The notes under the pieces were generated by a model. That model was not told where the DNA came from. It searched no databases and saw only the letters and a list, made by a program, of their open reading frames with translations. Both the position numbers and the translations under genes were made by a program. This document shows, in pieces, positions 24,619 to 34,005 of a stretch of 64,000 bases of DNA (within the stretch, counting starts at the first letter, position 1; each line of letters opens with the position of its first letter). Source of the stretch: Motilibacter rhizosphaerae (GTDB lineage: Bacteria; Actinomycetota; Actinomycetes; Motilibacterales; Motilibacteraceae); contig NZ_SGXD01000001.1 of assembly GCF_004216915.1 (NCBI RefSeq), positions 1,127,776 to 1,191,775 of the forward strand, written 5' to 3'.

Positions 24619-25491
24619 TCAGGCGTCGGCCGGCGGCGCGCCGATGACGAGCGCGGCCTCCGCCAGCCGCTGCCGCAGAGGTGCTGCGGCAGCGGCGAAG
24701 CGGCGCTGGGCCGCGGCGTACTCCGCGCGGCCGGCGGCCGTCTCGATGCGCACCGGCGCGTAGCCCAGGTCCGCGAGGTCGTACGGCGAGGCGCGCATGT
24801 CGAGCTCGCGGACCTCGCGGGCCAGCGCGAAGCAGTCGGCCACCAGCTCGGACGGCGTCCACGGGGCGAGCTTGTAGGACCACTTGTAGAGGTCCATGTT
24901 CGCGTGCAGGCATCCGGGCTGCTCGAGGTCGCCCTGGGACTCCCTGCTCGGCTGCACGGAGTTCAGTGGCCGGGCGGACTCGGTGAAGAAGCGGAAGGCG
25001 TCGAAGTGACTGCACTGCAGCGGGAGCTCCGCGACGACCTGGTCCGTGCCGCGTGCGCCGAGACGCAGGGGGACGGCCGCGTGGCGTACCTCGTCGGGTC
25101 CGCTGCCGTGCACCATCGCCCACTCGTGCAGCCCGAAGCAGGAGAACGTCCCGGGCCGGGAAGCCGTGCGCTGCAGCAGGTCCGCGACCCACGCGGCCGT
25201 ACGGCGTACGCGCTCGGGCGGGTCGGGGAGCCGGAGATGCCCTGCTGCGTCGGGGATCCCGGACGGCAGGTCGCCGGTGGTCGCGCCCTCGAGCGCGACG
25301 CCCGCCCCCGGGGTCCACCGGCGCAGGGCCGACCGGCGGAAGGAGTAGTAGGTGAAGAGGAAGTCCTCGACCGGGTGCTTCTCGCCCCGCCGGGCCCGCT
25401 CCTCGGCTGGGGCCAGCCACGCGTCGACCCGCGCCTCGTGCGCTGCACGCCGGGCGCGCCACTCGGACTCGGGCAGGGTCGTGGGCTTCAT
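24619..25491 (-). CDS. 3-methyladenine DNA glycosylase family protein (actinobacterial)
   Basis: A 290-residue cytoplasmic protein of the actinobacterial family annotated as 3-methyladenine DNA glycosylase. The recognisable segments are HPVEDFLFTYYSFRRSALRRW, split as HPVEDFLFTYYS and LRRWTPGAGV, then CFGLHEWAMVH, LQCSHFDAFRFFT and CLHANMDLYKWSYKLAPW. The glycosylase role is inherited from annotation and not evident from a helix-hairpin-helix motif, which I do not see. ATG start at 25491. It is read after the hairpin that ends the kinase operon. Confidence 0.65.
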   Translation of the reverse strand: MKPTTLPESEWRARRAAHEARVDAWLAPAEERARRGEKHPVEDFLFTYYSFRRSALRRWTPGAGVALEGATTGDLPSGIPDAAGHLRLPDPPERVRRTAAWVADLLQRTASRPGTFSCFGLHEWAMVHGSGPDEVRHAAVPLRLGARGTDQVVAELPLQCSHFDAFRFFTESARPLNSVQPSRESQGDLEQPGCLHANMDLYKWSYKLAPWTPSELVADCFALAREVRELDMRASPYDLADLGYAPVRIETAAGRAEYAAAQRRFAAAAAPLRQRLAEAALVIGAPPADA

Positions 25492-25509
25492 GTCACTCCC
25501 AGCGTAGGT

Positions 25510-25568
25510 CCCCAACGTTGTGGGGCTGGTTCGGTGCCATAGCGCGAACCAGGCCCACAACGTTGGGG
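25510..25568. terminator. Long hairpin downstream of the OmpR/HK operon
   Basis: 24-base arms (25510-25533 and 25545-25568) with one mismatch and an 11-base loop. Each arm has an AACGTT core. It lies 8 bases after the kinase stop and 18 bases before the next start, so it should end the two-component transcript. The arms are related to those at 670-726. Confidence 0.75.
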
Positions 25569-25576
25569 AGCGCGCG

Positions 25577-27043
25577 TCAGGAGGGGGCGAGCGGGAGCTC
25601 CACGCGGAACTCGGCGCCGTGGCCGGGACTGGTCTCGAGTCCCACGCGGCCGCGGTGCGCGCTGACGATCGCGGCGACGATGGACAGGCCGAGGCCGTAC
25701 CCGCTGCCCTGCACGGCGCCGGTGTCGCGCGAGCGCGAGCTGTCGGTGCGGAAGAAGCGCTCGAAGACCTTCGGGGCGTCGGCCGGGTCGATGCCGGGCC
25801 CCTCGTCGGCGACCTCGAGCACGGCGGAGCCGCCGACGGCGCCCACGCGGATGTGCACCGGCGCGCTGGCGGGCGTGTGGACGAGCGCGTTGCGGACGAG
25901 GTTGGCGAGCACCTGGCGCAGCCTGCCCTCGTCACCGACGACGGCAACCGGACCGCCGAAGTCCAGGCGCTGCAGGTCGATCTCGCGCTCGGGCTGGGTC
26001 GCCGAGGCGTCCATCACCGCGTCCGAGGCCAGCACCGCGAGGTCGACCGGGCGCTGCTCGAGGGGGCGCTGCTGGTCGAGCCGGGCGAGCAGCAGCAGGT
26101 CCTCGACCAGCCCGGTCATCCGCCGCGACTCGTCCTCGATGCGGCCGAACACGCGCCTGACGTCCTGCGGCTCGGAGACGGCGCCCTGCCGGTAGAGCTC
26201 GGCGAAGCCGCGGATCGAGGTCAGCGGCGTGCGCAGCTCGTGGCTCGCGTCCCCGACGAAGCGGCGCATCCGCTCCTCCGAGGTGCGCGCCTCCGCCTCC
26301 GACTGCGCCCGCGCGCGGAACGCCTGCTCGACCTGCCCGACCATCGCGTTGAAGGCCCGGCCCAGCCGCCCGACCTCCGTACGCGCGTCCCGCTCGCGCA
26401 CGCGCCGCGAGAAGTCCCCTGCTGCCACGGACTCCGCCGCGAGCTCGATCTCGCCGAGGGGCCGGAGCGAGGAGCGCACCAGCGCGTACCCCGTGATGCC
26501 GAGGAGGAGCAGCAGCACCGAGCTGACGACGAGCTCGATCAGCCGCAGCCGTGAGAGCGTGCCGTCGATGTCGGCGAGGGAGTAGGCCACCGTGAAGCTG
26601 TAGCCGGGTTGGTCCTGCCACAGGAAGATCTGGCAGCGCCAGTCGGGTCCGCCGTGGTGCGAGCCGACGGTGAACGGCTGCGCCGCGCGCTGCGAGGCCT
26701 CCTGGATCGTGACCGACGGCAGGTCGGGCAGCGACGACTGTCCGTAGACGGGGGCGAGGGTCCCCTCGTTCTCGCCGCGGGGCCCGTTGACCTGGACGTA
26801 GTACTGGCTCGGCAGGTCGCCGTTCGCGTCGCGGTCACGCAGGGCACTGGCGTACGCCGAGCGCACGATCGACTCGCGCAGCGTCGTCATCTGGTCGTCC
26901 ACGCGGTGCACGAGCGACTGGCGCAGCGCGACGTACGCGCCCACGTCGGTCACGACGAGCGCGACTGCGACGAGCGCGAGCATGGCGGCGACCAGCCGGA
27001 CCCGCAGCGGCGTACGGGCGCCGAAGGACCGCAGCCGGTTCAC
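25577..27043 (-). CDS. Sensor histidine kinase (HAMP, MprB/TcrY-like)
   Basis: A 488-residue membrane kinase. A first helix (~17-38, LVAAMLALVAVALVVTDVGA), an extracytoplasmic sensor domain of ~130 residues, a second helix (LIELVVSSVLLLLLGITGYAL), a HAMP linker, then the H-box VGDASHELRTPLTSIRGF with the phosphorylated His. The ATPase has NLVRNALVHTP, VADEGPGID, FERFFR and GSGYGLGLSIVAAI. It overlaps the regulator gene by GTGA (27040-27043), so it is its cognate kinase. With the neighbouring HtrA protease the set resembles MprAB-PepD, an envelope-stress system. Confidence 0.9.
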   Translation of the reverse strand: MNRLRSFGARTPLRVRLVAAMLALVAVALVVTDVGAYVALRQSLVHRVDDQMTTLRESIVRSAYASALRDRDANGDLPSQYYVQVNGPRGENEGTLAPVYGQSSLPDLPSVTIQEASQRAAQPFTVGSHHGGPDWRCQIFLWQDQPGYSFTVAYSLADIDGTLSRLRLIELVVSSVLLLLLGITGYALVRSSLRPLGEIELAAESVAAGDFSRRVRERDARTEVGRLGRAFNAMVGQVEQAFRARAQSEAEARTSEERMRRFVGDASHELRTPLTSIRGFAELYRQGAVSEPQDVRRVFGRIEDESRRMTGLVEDLLLLARLDQQRPLEQRPVDLAVLASDAVMDASATQPEREIDLQRLDFGGPVAVVGDEGRLRQVLANLVRNALVHTPASAPVHIRVGAVGGSAVLEVADEGPGIDPADAPKVFERFFRTDSSRSRDTGAVQGSGYGLGLSIVAAIVSAHRGRVGLETSPGHGAEFRVELPLAPS

Positions 27044-27738
27044 GTCCGCGGCTGGCGCAGCACGTAGCCCACGCCGCGGACGGTGTGGAGCAGCCGCGGC
27101 TCGGTGGTGTCGACCTTGCGGCGCAGGTAGGAGACGTAGGACTCGACGACGTTGGCGTCACCGCCGAAGTCGTACTGCCAGACGGTGTCGAGGATCTGCG
27201 CCTTCGACAGCACGCGGTTGGGGTTCTGCAGGAAGTAGCGCAGCAGCTTGAACTCCGTGGGCGACAGCGGCACCAGCTGGCCCGCCTTGCGCACCTCGTG
27301 CGAGTCCTCGTCGAGCTCGACGTCCGCGAAGGCCAGCACGTGCCGGCTCGCCCCCGCGGCCTGGCGGTCGCGGCTGCGGCGCAGCACCGCGCGGATCCGC
27401 GCGATGACCTCCTCGAGGCTGAACGGCTTGGTGATGTAGTCGTCGGCGCCGACGTTGAGCCCGGCGACCTTGTCCTCGGTGGCGTCGCGCGCCGTGAGCA
27501 GCAGCACCGGTGTCTCGACGCCGAGCTCGCGCAGCCGGCGCAGCACGGTGAGCCCGTCGAGCCCCGGCATCATGACGTCGAGGACGAGCAGGTCGGGCGG
27601 GGCGGAGCGCGCCATCTGCAGGGCGGTCGCGCCGTCGGCGGCGACCTCGACCTCGAACCCCGCGAAGCGCAGGCTCGCGGACAGCAGCTCGCGGATGTTC
27701 GGCTCGTCGTCCACGACGAGCAGCCGTGCCTCGCTCAC
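27040..27738 (-). CDS. OmpR-family response regulator
   Basis: A 232-residue regulator. The receiver has VVDDEPNIRELL, phospho-acceptor Asp in LLVLDVMMPGLDG, and Lys in DYITKPFSLEEV. The C-terminal winged helix reads LSPTEFKLLRYFLQNPNRVL, VWQYDFGGDANVVESYVSYL and VRGVGYVLR. The start is GTG 27738, chosen because GGAGGAGG lies about 6 bases before it; an upstream Gly-rich extension is unlikely. Coupled to the kinase gene. Transcribed after the htrA terminator, so it has its own promoter in the ~66 bases before it. Confidence 0.92.
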   Translation of the reverse strand: MSEARLLVVDDEPNIRELLSASLRFAGFEVEVAADGATALQMARSAPPDLLVLDVMMPGLDGLTVLRRLRELGVETPVLLLTARDATEDKVAGLNVGADDYITKPFSLEEVIARIRAVLRRSRDRQAAGASRHVLAFADVELDEDSHEVRKAGQLVPLSPTEFKLLRYFLQNPNRVLSKAQILDTVWQYDFGGDANVVESYVSYLRRKVDTTEPRLLHTVRGVGYVLRQPRT

Positions 27739-27804
27739 GCCGCCTCCTCCTCCGGTGCCCAGCATCCTGCCCCCTCCGGTCCTGCCCGCCGCGCCTGGCG
27801 TCAG

Positions 27805-27841
27805 CCGTACGGCCCGGCGGGGAGGCCGCCGGGCCGTACGG
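27805..27841 (-). terminator. Terminator of the HtrA protease gene
   Basis: A perfect 16-bp stem (27805-27820 with 27826-27841) and a GGAGG loop, 18 bases after the protease stop on the minus strand. Confidence 0.85.
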
Positions 27842-27859
27842 AGTCGCCAGCCGTCGTCG

Positions 27860-29380
27860 TCAGCTGGAGCCGAGCGTGACGGTGGTCGTGCTGCTGGACC
27901 CGCCGCGCGTGTAGGTCACGCTGACGGACTGGCCCGGCTGGTGGCCGGAGATGGCGGCCTGCAGGCCCTCGGCGTCACGCACCGCCGAGCCGTCGACGGC
28001 GGTGATGACGTCGCCGGCCTTGAGCCCGGCCTTGTCGGCGCCGCCGCCGCTGACGACGGTGCCGATCTGGGCGCCGGCGCTGCCGCCGGTCGCGTCGGTG
28101 ATGGTCACCCCGAGCACCGGGTGCTGGACGGTCTGGCCCTTCGCGAGCTCGGCGGCGATGACCTTGGCCGTGTCGATGGGGATCGCGAAGCCGACGCCGA
28201 TGCTGCCCGACTGGCCGCTGCCGCTGGACAGCGAGGCGATCGCACTGTTGATGCCGACCACGCGGCCGGCGGCGTCGACGAGCGCACCGCCCGAGTTGCC
28301 CGGGTTGACGGCCGCGTCGGTCTGGATCGCGTTCTTCAGCACCGTACCGCTGCTGCTGCTGCTGGAGCCGCCGGAGCCCGAACCACCGCTCCCGTCGCTG
28401 CCCGAGCCGCCCCCGAAGCCGGGGAACATCTGCTGCGGCGACTGCTGCTCCTCCTCGGCCGGGATGTCGACGCTGCGGTGCAGCGCGCTGACGATGCCCG
28501 CCGAGACCGAGCCCTCCAGCCCCAGCGGGTTGCCGATCGCGAGGACGGTGTCGCCGACGTGCAGGCTGCTGCTGGAGCCGAGCGTGGCGGGCGTGAGGCC
28601 GCTGACGCCCTGCGCCTTGATGACCGCGAGGTCCGTCGAGGGGTCCCGGCCGAGGATGGTCGCGGTCGCGCTCTTCCCGTCGGCGAACTTCACCGTGAGC
28701 GAGCCACCGCCCGCGGCCGCGGCCACGACGTGGTTGTTGGTGAGGATCTGGCCGTCGGCGGTGAGGATGACGCCGGAGCCCTCGCCGGAGCCCTGGCTCG
28801 ACGTGAAGCCCACCGACACGACGCTCGGCGTGACCGCAGCGGCGACCTTCGCGAGCGACTGCACAGGGGCGGTGGCCGCGGCGGGCGCGGCGGTGGCGAC
28901 TGCGGCGGGGGAGGCGCTGCTCGAGCGGCTGTCGTGGCCCGCGATCGCGGCGCCCGCCGTGCCGCTGCCCACCGCGACCAGCGCGAGCACGGCGGCGGCC
29001 GCACCGCGGCGCGCCCAGCTCGCGCCGCCGCTGCGGCGCTCGGCGGAGGGCGACGCGGCAGGGAACGCGTAGACCGAGGTCGCGTCGCCCGCCGGCGCGT
29101 ACGGCGTGGCGGGGTAGGCGCCGTACGGCGCGTGCGGGCCGACCGGCTGCTGGGACGGGCCGTACTGGGGCTGGCCGTGCTGCGGCTGGGACCAGGGCTG
29201 CGGCTGAGTCTGCTCGGCCGGGCGCTCGGGCTGCTGCGGCGCCGGCTGCGGGGATTGCGGCTGCACGGGCTGGTGGGGCGCGGTCGTCCCGTCGGCGCCG
29301 ACCCACCAGACACCCTGGCTCGGCGTACCCGGGTGCTGCGGGTCGTTCGGCTGGTTGGGCTGGGTGGGGTGCTCGTCCAT
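27860..29380 (-). CDS. HtrA/DegP-type membrane serine protease with PDZ domain
   Basis: 506 residues. The cytoplasmic N-terminus (~1-120) is rich in Gln and Pro. One membrane helix lies at ~126-147. The extracytoplasmic trypsin-like domain has His217 (LTNNHVV), Asp250 (DPSTDLAVI) and Ser363 (NPGNSGGA). A Gly/Ser-only stretch (~323-345) is inserted before the catalytic Ser, in the position of the regulatory LA-type loop. A PDZ domain (~420-500) ends the protein. The layout matches PepD of mycobacteria, a quality-control protease in the MprAB regulon. The regulator and kinase genes follow after a terminator. Confidence 0.9.
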   Translation of the reverse strand: MDEHPTQPNQPNDPQHPGTPSQGVWWVGADGTTAPHQPVQPQSPQPAPQQPERPAEQTQPQPWSQPQHGQPQYGPSQQPVGPHAPYGAYPATPYAPAGDATSVYAFPAASPSAERRSGGASWARRGAAAAVLALVAVGSGTAGAAIAGHDSRSSSASPAAVATAAPAAATAPVQSLAKVAAAVTPSVVSVGFTSSQGSGEGSGVILTADGQILTNNHVVAAAAGGGSLTVKFADGKSATATILGRDPSTDLAVIKAQGVSGLTPATLGSSSSLHVGDTVLAIGNPLGLEGSVSAGIVSALHRSVDIPAEEEQQSPQQMFPGFGGGSGSDGSGGSGSGGSSSSSSGTVLKNAIQTDAAVNPGNSGGALVDAAGRVVGINSAIASLSSGSGQSGSIGVGFAIPIDTAKVIAAELAKGQTVQHPVLGVTITDATGGSAGAQIGTVVSGGGADKAGLKAGDVITAVDGSAVRDAEGLQAAISGHQPGQSVSVTYTRGGSSSTTTVTLGSS

Positions 29381-29449
29381 GTCGTCTAGCGTGTCCGCCG
29401 TGCCTGGAACGACCCTGGGCGGTCGCTGTGAGTTGCCTGGGAGGCTGCC

Positions 29450-30718
29450 GTGGTGAGGGTGCTGGACCGGGTGCGCCACGTCGCCCTCGACGTGCGGCCG
29501 CTCTCGGTCGCGCCGTACCGCCGGCTCTGGGCCGCGGAGGCGGTCTCCTCGATCGGCGTGCAGCTCACCGCCGTCGCCGTGTCGGTGCAGGTCTACGACA
29601 TCACCGGGCGCTCGTTCTGGGTCGGCGTGCTCGGGGCTGTCGGCCTCGTGCCGCTCGTCCTGCTCGGGCTGTTCGGCGGCGCGCTCGCCGACGCGCTCGA
29701 CCGGCGCAAGCTGGTCCTCGTCTCGGCGACCTGCGGCTGGCTGTGCACGATCGGCCTGCTGCTCAACGACCTCACCGGGCTCGACTCGCTGCCGCTGCTG
29801 CTCCTGCTCGTGGCGGTCCAGTCCGGGGCGTTCGCGGTGTCCCAGCCGACGCTCGGCGCGATCATCCCGCGGCTCCTGCCGCCTGACCTCGTGCCGTCGG
29901 CGAACACCCTGGCGTTCACGACCTTCAACCTCTCGAGCGTCACCGGGCCGCTGCTCGCGAGCCTGCTGCTCAGCGTCGGGAGCTACCGGCTCGCCTACGC
30001 CGGCGACGCGCTGCTCTTCACCGTGATGCTGTACGCCGTGGTGCGGCTCCCGGCCATCCCGCCCGCGCACGACGTCGCCAGCCCCGGGTGGCGCAGCGTC
30101 GTCGAGGGGCTGCGCTTCATCGCGACCCGGCCCGTGCTGCTGCTGAGCTTCGGTGTCGACATCATCGCGATGGTGCTGGCGATGCCGCGCGCGATGTTCC
30201 CGCAGGCGGCCCACGACTGGTTCGGGGCCCAGCAGGACGCGGGGTGGCTCTACGCCTCCATCGCGCTCGGGGCGGTGCTCGGGGGCCTGTCCTCGGGATG
30301 GATCGGGCGCGTACGCCGGCAGGGCGTCGCGCTCGTCACCGCGGTCGTCTGCTGGGGCCTGGCGGTGGCGGCCGCGGGGCTGGCCCGCCAGCTGTGGGTC
30401 GCGGTCCTGCTGCTGGCGGTCGCGGGCTCGGCCGACCTCGTCTCCGCGGTCTACCGGCAGACGATCCTCCAGGTCTACGCCCCGGACGAGATGCGCGGCC
30501 GCATGCAGGGCGTGTTCACGGTGGTCGTCGCGGGCGGCCCGCGGCTGGGCGACCTGCGCGCGGGGGCGAGCGTCGGGCTCGTCGGGCTCGGCGGCGCCTG
30601 GGTCGGGGGCGGGCTCGCCTGCGCGGTGCTCGTCGTCGTGCTCGCGCTCGCGTTCCCCGCGCTGCTGGCCTACTCAGCGGTTGCCCGCGGAAGCGCTTCG
30701 GATAGCGTGGCGGAGTGA
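29450..30718 (+). CDS. MFS transporter (EntS/MFS_3 type)
   Basis: A 422-residue, about 12-helix transporter of the enterobactin-exporter-like MFS_3 group. It has the start YRRLWAAEAVSSIGVQLTAV, motif A variant GGALADALDRRKLVLVS, TLGAIIPRLLPPDLVPSANT and a second-half YAPDEMRGRMQGVFTVVVAG. Such proteins usually export hydrophobic or siderophore-like compounds. GTG start after a GGGAGG. Coupled by GTGA (30715-30718) to an alditol-oxidase gene, so the two share a transcript. Substrate unknown; a sugar-acid or polyol link is possible from the partner. Confidence 0.85.
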   Translation: MVRVLDRVRHVALDVRPLSVAPYRRLWAAEAVSSIGVQLTAVAVSVQVYDITGRSFWVGVLGAVGLVPLVLLGLFGGALADALDRRKLVLVSATCGWLCTIGLLLNDLTGLDSLPLLLLLVAVQSGAFAVSQPTLGAIIPRLLPPDLVPSANTLAFTTFNLSSVTGPLLASLLLSVGSYRLAYAGDALLFTVMLYAVVRLPAIPPAHDVASPGWRSVVEGLRFIATRPVLLLSFGVDIIAMVLAMPRAMFPQAAHDWFGAQQDAGWLYASIALGAVLGGLSSGWIGRVRRQGVALVTAVVCWGLAVAAAGLARQLWVAVLLLAVAGSADLVSAVYRQTILQVYAPDEMRGRMQGVFTVVVAGGPRLGDLRAGASVGLVGLGGAWVGGGLACAVLVVVLALAFPALLAYSAVARGSASDSVAE

Positions 30719-31965
30719 GCGAGCGGCTGACCAACTGGGCAGGCAACGTCGTCTTCGAGCCGGAGCGCTACGTCCGCCCCACCTCGGTGGAGCAGCTGCA
30801 GGAGGTGGTCGCCGCCGCGCCGGTCGTCCGCGTCCTCGGCTCCGGGCACTCGTTCAACACGGTGGCGGACACGACCGGCCTGCTCGTCAACGTCGAGGAC
30901 CTCCCGCGCGAGGTGTCCGTCGACGCGGCCGCCGGGACGGCGCGGGTCAGCGCGGGTGCCCGCTTCGGTGACCTGTTCGCGCCGCTGGCCGAGGCCGGGG
31001 TGGCCCTGCACAACACCGGCTCCCTGCCGCACATCTCGGTCGCCGGTGCGTGCGCCACGGGCACCCACGGGTCGGGCAACGCGCTGGGCAACCTCGCCTC
31101 CGCGGTCGTCGGCCTCGAGCTCGTCGCCCCGGACGGGACGCTGCGCACGGTCCGCGCCGGTGACGCGGACTTCGCCGGTTCGGTCATCTCGCTCGGGCTC
31201 CTCGGCGTGGTGACGGCGATGGCGCTGAGGGTCCAGCCGGCGTACGAGATCCGGCAGTTCGTCTACGACGACGTGCCGTTCGCGTCCTACGTCGAGGCGT
31301 TCGACGAGGCGCACAGCAGCGCGTACAGCGTGAGCGGGTTCCTCACCTGGCGCTCCGACCACATGCACACGATCTGGCGCAAGCAGCTGGTCGACGCGCC
31401 CGCCGGTCCCGCCGAGTGGCTCGGCGGCCGGCTCGCCGACGGTGAGCGCCACCCGATCCCGGGGATCCCCGGCGAGGTGTGCACACCGCAGCAGGGCGTC
31501 CCGGGGCCGTGGCACGCGCGTCTCCCGCACTTCCGCATGGAGTTCACGCCGAGCGCGGGCGACGAGATCCAGACCGAGTACCTCCTCCCCTACGAGGACG
31601 CCGTCCCCGCGCTGCAGGCGCTCTCCGCGGTGCGCGACCGCATCGGGCCCGCGGTGCAGATCTCCGAGATCCGGACGATCGACGGGGACGAGCAGTGGCT
31701 CAGCACGGCGCACGGCCGGCGCTCGGTGGCCCTGCACTTCACCTGGGTCTCCGACTGGTCGGTGACCGAGCCCGCCGTACGCGCCGTCGAGGAGGCCCTC
31801 GAGCCGTTCCCGGCGCGCCCGCACTGGGGCAAGGTGTTCACGATGGAGCGCGACCGGGTGCGGGCGCAGTACCCGCGGCTGGGGGAGTTCGAGGAGCTCG
31901 TGGGGCGCAGCGACCCGACGGGGAAGTTCGCGAACGAGTTCGTCCGCCGCTACTTCTCCTTCTGA
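30715..31965 (+). CDS. FAD-dependent alditol (xylitol/sorbitol) oxidase
   Basis: A 416-residue flavoprotein of the VAO family very like Streptomyces AldO. The FAD site has VLGSGHSFN with His45, equivalent to the histidine that carries the covalent FAD in AldO (His46). Then SLPHISVAGACATGTHGSG, and the cap region with VPGPWHARLPHFRMEFTP. The C-terminus has RPHWGKVFT and DPTGKFANEFV. It oxidises the terminal hydroxyl of polyols such as xylitol, giving aldose and hydrogen peroxide. It is cytoplasmic. The start overlaps the transporter stop. Confidence 0.88.
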   Translation: MSERLTNWAGNVVFEPERYVRPTSVEQLQEVVAAAPVVRVLGSGHSFNTVADTTGLLVNVEDLPREVSVDAAAGTARVSAGARFGDLFAPLAEAGVALHNTGSLPHISVAGACATGTHGSGNALGNLASAVVGLELVAPDGTLRTVRAGDADFAGSVISLGLLGVVTAMALRVQPAYEIRQFVYDDVPFASYVEAFDEAHSSAYSVSGFLTWRSDHMHTIWRKQLVDAPAGPAEWLGGRLADGERHPIPGIPGEVCTPQQGVPGPWHARLPHFRMEFTPSAGDEIQTEYLLPYEDAVPALQALSAVRDRIGPAVQISEIRTIDGDEQWLSTAHGRRSVALHFTWVSDWSVTEPAVRAVEEALEPFPARPHWGKVFTMERDRVRAQYPRLGEFEELVGRSDPTGKFANEFVRRYFSF

Positions 31966-31980
31966 GCCCTGCAGCGGGTC

Positions 31981-32637
31981 TCAGCCGCCCCCGGCGGTGA
32001 CCACGCCGGTCTCGTACGCGACGACCACGGCCTGCGCGCGGTCCCGTAGCCCGAGCTTCTGCAGGACGCGGCTCACGTGCGTCTTCACCGTCGCCTCGGA
32101 GAGGTAGAGCTCGGCGGCGATCTCCGCGTTGGAGTGGCCGCGGGCCACCTCCCGCAGGATGTCGAGCTCCCTCGCGGTCAGGACCTCGAGCTGGGGCGCG
32201 GTCCGCCCCGGGGGCAGCCGGTTCACGAACTGCTCGATCAGCCGCCGGGTCACCACCGGAGCGAGGAGCGCGTCGCCGGCAGCACAGGACCGTATGCCGT
32301 GCAGCAACTGCTCGGGTGGGACGCTCTTGAGCAGGAAGCCGCTCGCGCCGGCCTTCAGCGCGTCGTAGACGTAGGCGTCACCGTCGAACGTCGTCAGCAC
32401 CAGCACCTTCGGAGGGTCCGGCTCGGCGACCACCCGCCGGGTGGCCTCCAGTCCGTCGAGCACGGGCATGCGGATGTCCATGAGGACGACATCGGGTCGG
32501 TGCTGCCGGGCGAGGCTCACAGCCTCGGCTCCGTCCTGGGCCTCCGCGACCACCCGCAGGTCGTCCTGGGTCTCGAGGAGGACGCGGAAGCCGGCCCGGA
32601 CGAGGGCCTGGTCGTCGGCGACGAGGACGGAGATCAC
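31981..32637 (-). CDS. NarL/FixJ-family response regulator
   Basis: A 218-residue regulator. The receiver has VADDQALVRAGFR, Asp in VVLMDIRMPVLDG and Lys in GFLLKSVPPEQL. The C-terminal LuxR-type helix-turn-helix is LTARELDILREVARGHSNAE followed by LSEATVKTHVSRVLQKLGL. The start is the GTG at 32637 that overlaps the kinase stop (GTGA). The regulon is unknown. The order kinase then regulator, with the kinase first, is usual for this class. Confidence 0.92.
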   Translation of the reverse strand: MISVLVADDQALVRAGFRVLLETQDDLRVVAEAQDGAEAVSLARQHRPDVVLMDIRMPVLDGLEATRRVVAEPDPPKVLVLTTFDGDAYVYDALKAGASGFLLKSVPPEQLLHGIRSCAAGDALLAPVVTRRLIEQFVNRLPPGRTAPQLEVLTARELDILREVARGHSNAEIAAELYLSEATVKTHVSRVLQKLGLRDRAQAVVVAYETGVVTAGGG

Positions 32638-33815
32638 GGGCGCAGGCCGCCGGCCCCGAGCGGTGCTCCGAGGCAGGGGAGCTCGGCGCGGACGACCCAC
32701 CCGCCGTCGGCCTGCGGGCCGCTGCTCACCGAGCCGCCCAGGGCGAGGACGCGTTCGCGGATGCCGTGCAGCCCGTGCCCCGCCCCCTCGAGCGCCGGCG
32801 CGGGAGCGCTACCGCCCGTGTCGCGCACGGCGACCACGACCCTGTTCTCCTGCACGTCGATCTCGACGGTGGTGCGCGCGCCAGGGGCGTGCTTGAGGCA
32901 GTTGGTGAGCGCCTCCTGCACCGTGCGGAACACCGCCTGTGCGACCGACGGCGCGACCCCCGCGAGAGCGTCGTCGCCGTGGACGGTCACCGCCAGCCCC
33001 GCCCCGCGCATCGTCTCGACCAGCCGTCCGAGATCTCCCTGGGGTGGAGCAAGATCCGCTCCTGACGTCCCTGGTTCGCGCAGCAGTCCGAGGACCCCGC
33101 GCAGCTCGCCCAGCGCCTCCCGTCCGACGTCCTCGACGCCCGCGAGCATCGTGCGCACCGCCGGTGCCGTGTCGGCCAGCGACATCCGTGCAGCACCCGT
33201 CTGCAGGACCATCACGCTGATGCTGTGCGCGAGGACGTCGTGCATCTCGCGGGAGATGCGCAGCCGCTCGGCCGAGATCGCGAGTCGCTCACCGGTGGCC
33301 CGGCTCTCCGCGAGCTCGTCGGCGAGCAGGCGCAGCCGCTGGGCCTGGTCGCGGCTGCGGCGCACGACCAGCGCCAGCATGAGGACCGCCGCCGTCACCC
33401 CGAACGTCGGCAGCGCCTCCACGGGCGCCGTCGTGGCCGGGTCACGCGCGAGCGTCACTCCCGCGACCACGAGCACCAGCGGGACGGCGAGCAGGATGGT
33501 GCGGCGCGAGCAGCGCGTGGCGACGGTGTAGAGCTCGATGAGCCCGGCGAGGAACAGGGTCGCGGAGGCGGGAGTCGTGGCGACCAGGGCGACGACGAGC
33601 GCGGCACCGAGACCGACGAGCAGCACGGGGACAGGTGCGAGCCGACGCGCGGCGAGCGGGACCGTCACCAGCAGCGCGCCCGGCACCATGACCGCGGGAT
33701 GGGCCCAACCGCGGCCCGGCTGCGCGGACTCCAGCAGCGCCATCGCGGTGACGAGCCCAGCGAGGGCGCCGTCCAGCACGTACGGCCGTGCGCGCAGGCT
33801 GCTCAGGAGGGGCAC
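32634..33815 (-). CDS. NarL-partner sensor histidine kinase (HisKA_3, DesK-like)
   Basis: A 393-residue kinase. Four or five N-terminal membrane helices (~10-165; for example VPVLLVGLGAALVVALVA and AVLMLALVV) replace a discrete sensor domain. A coiled segment (QAQRLRLLADELAESRA) leads to the HisKA_3 box ISREMHDVLAHSISVM with the phosphorylated His. The ATPase has TVQEALTNCLKHAPGA and GHGLHGIRERVLALGG. It is the cognate kinase of the overlapping NarL-type regulator. GTG start at 33815. The ligand is likely a membrane or lipid state signal; that is inference. Confidence 0.9.
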   Translation of the reverse strand: MPLLSSLRARPYVLDGALAGLVTAMALLESAQPGRGWAHPAVMVPGALLVTVPLAARRLAPVPVLLVGLGAALVVALVATTPASATLFLAGLIELYTVATRCSRRTILLAVPLVLVVAGVTLARDPATTAPVEALPTFGVTAAVLMLALVVRRSRDQAQRLRLLADELAESRATGERLAISAERLRISREMHDVLAHSISVMVLQTGAARMSLADTAPAVRTMLAGVEDVGREALGELRGVLGLLREPGTSGADLAPPQGDLGRLVETMRGAGLAVTVHGDDALAGVAPSVAQAVFRTVQEALTNCLKHAPGARTTVEIDVQENRVVVAVRDTGGSAPAPALEGAGHGLHGIRERVLALGGSVSSGPQADGGWVVRAELPCLGAPLGAGGLRP

Positions 33816-34005
33816 GCGTCGACGGTAGGGCTCGGCGCGGGGCCCCGGCGTCCGTCTGCGGGAAGTGGTGCCTCCTCCTGCGGAGGTACGCCGAGCCTCC
33901 GCACCCCCCACCCCGAGCGGACAGGAGTCGCCTGCAGGCTGACGCGGGAGGCCGGTGCCCAGGGCGACCGTGGTGGTCCCGCCGCCCGAGCTCGAGGAGC
34001 CCCCC

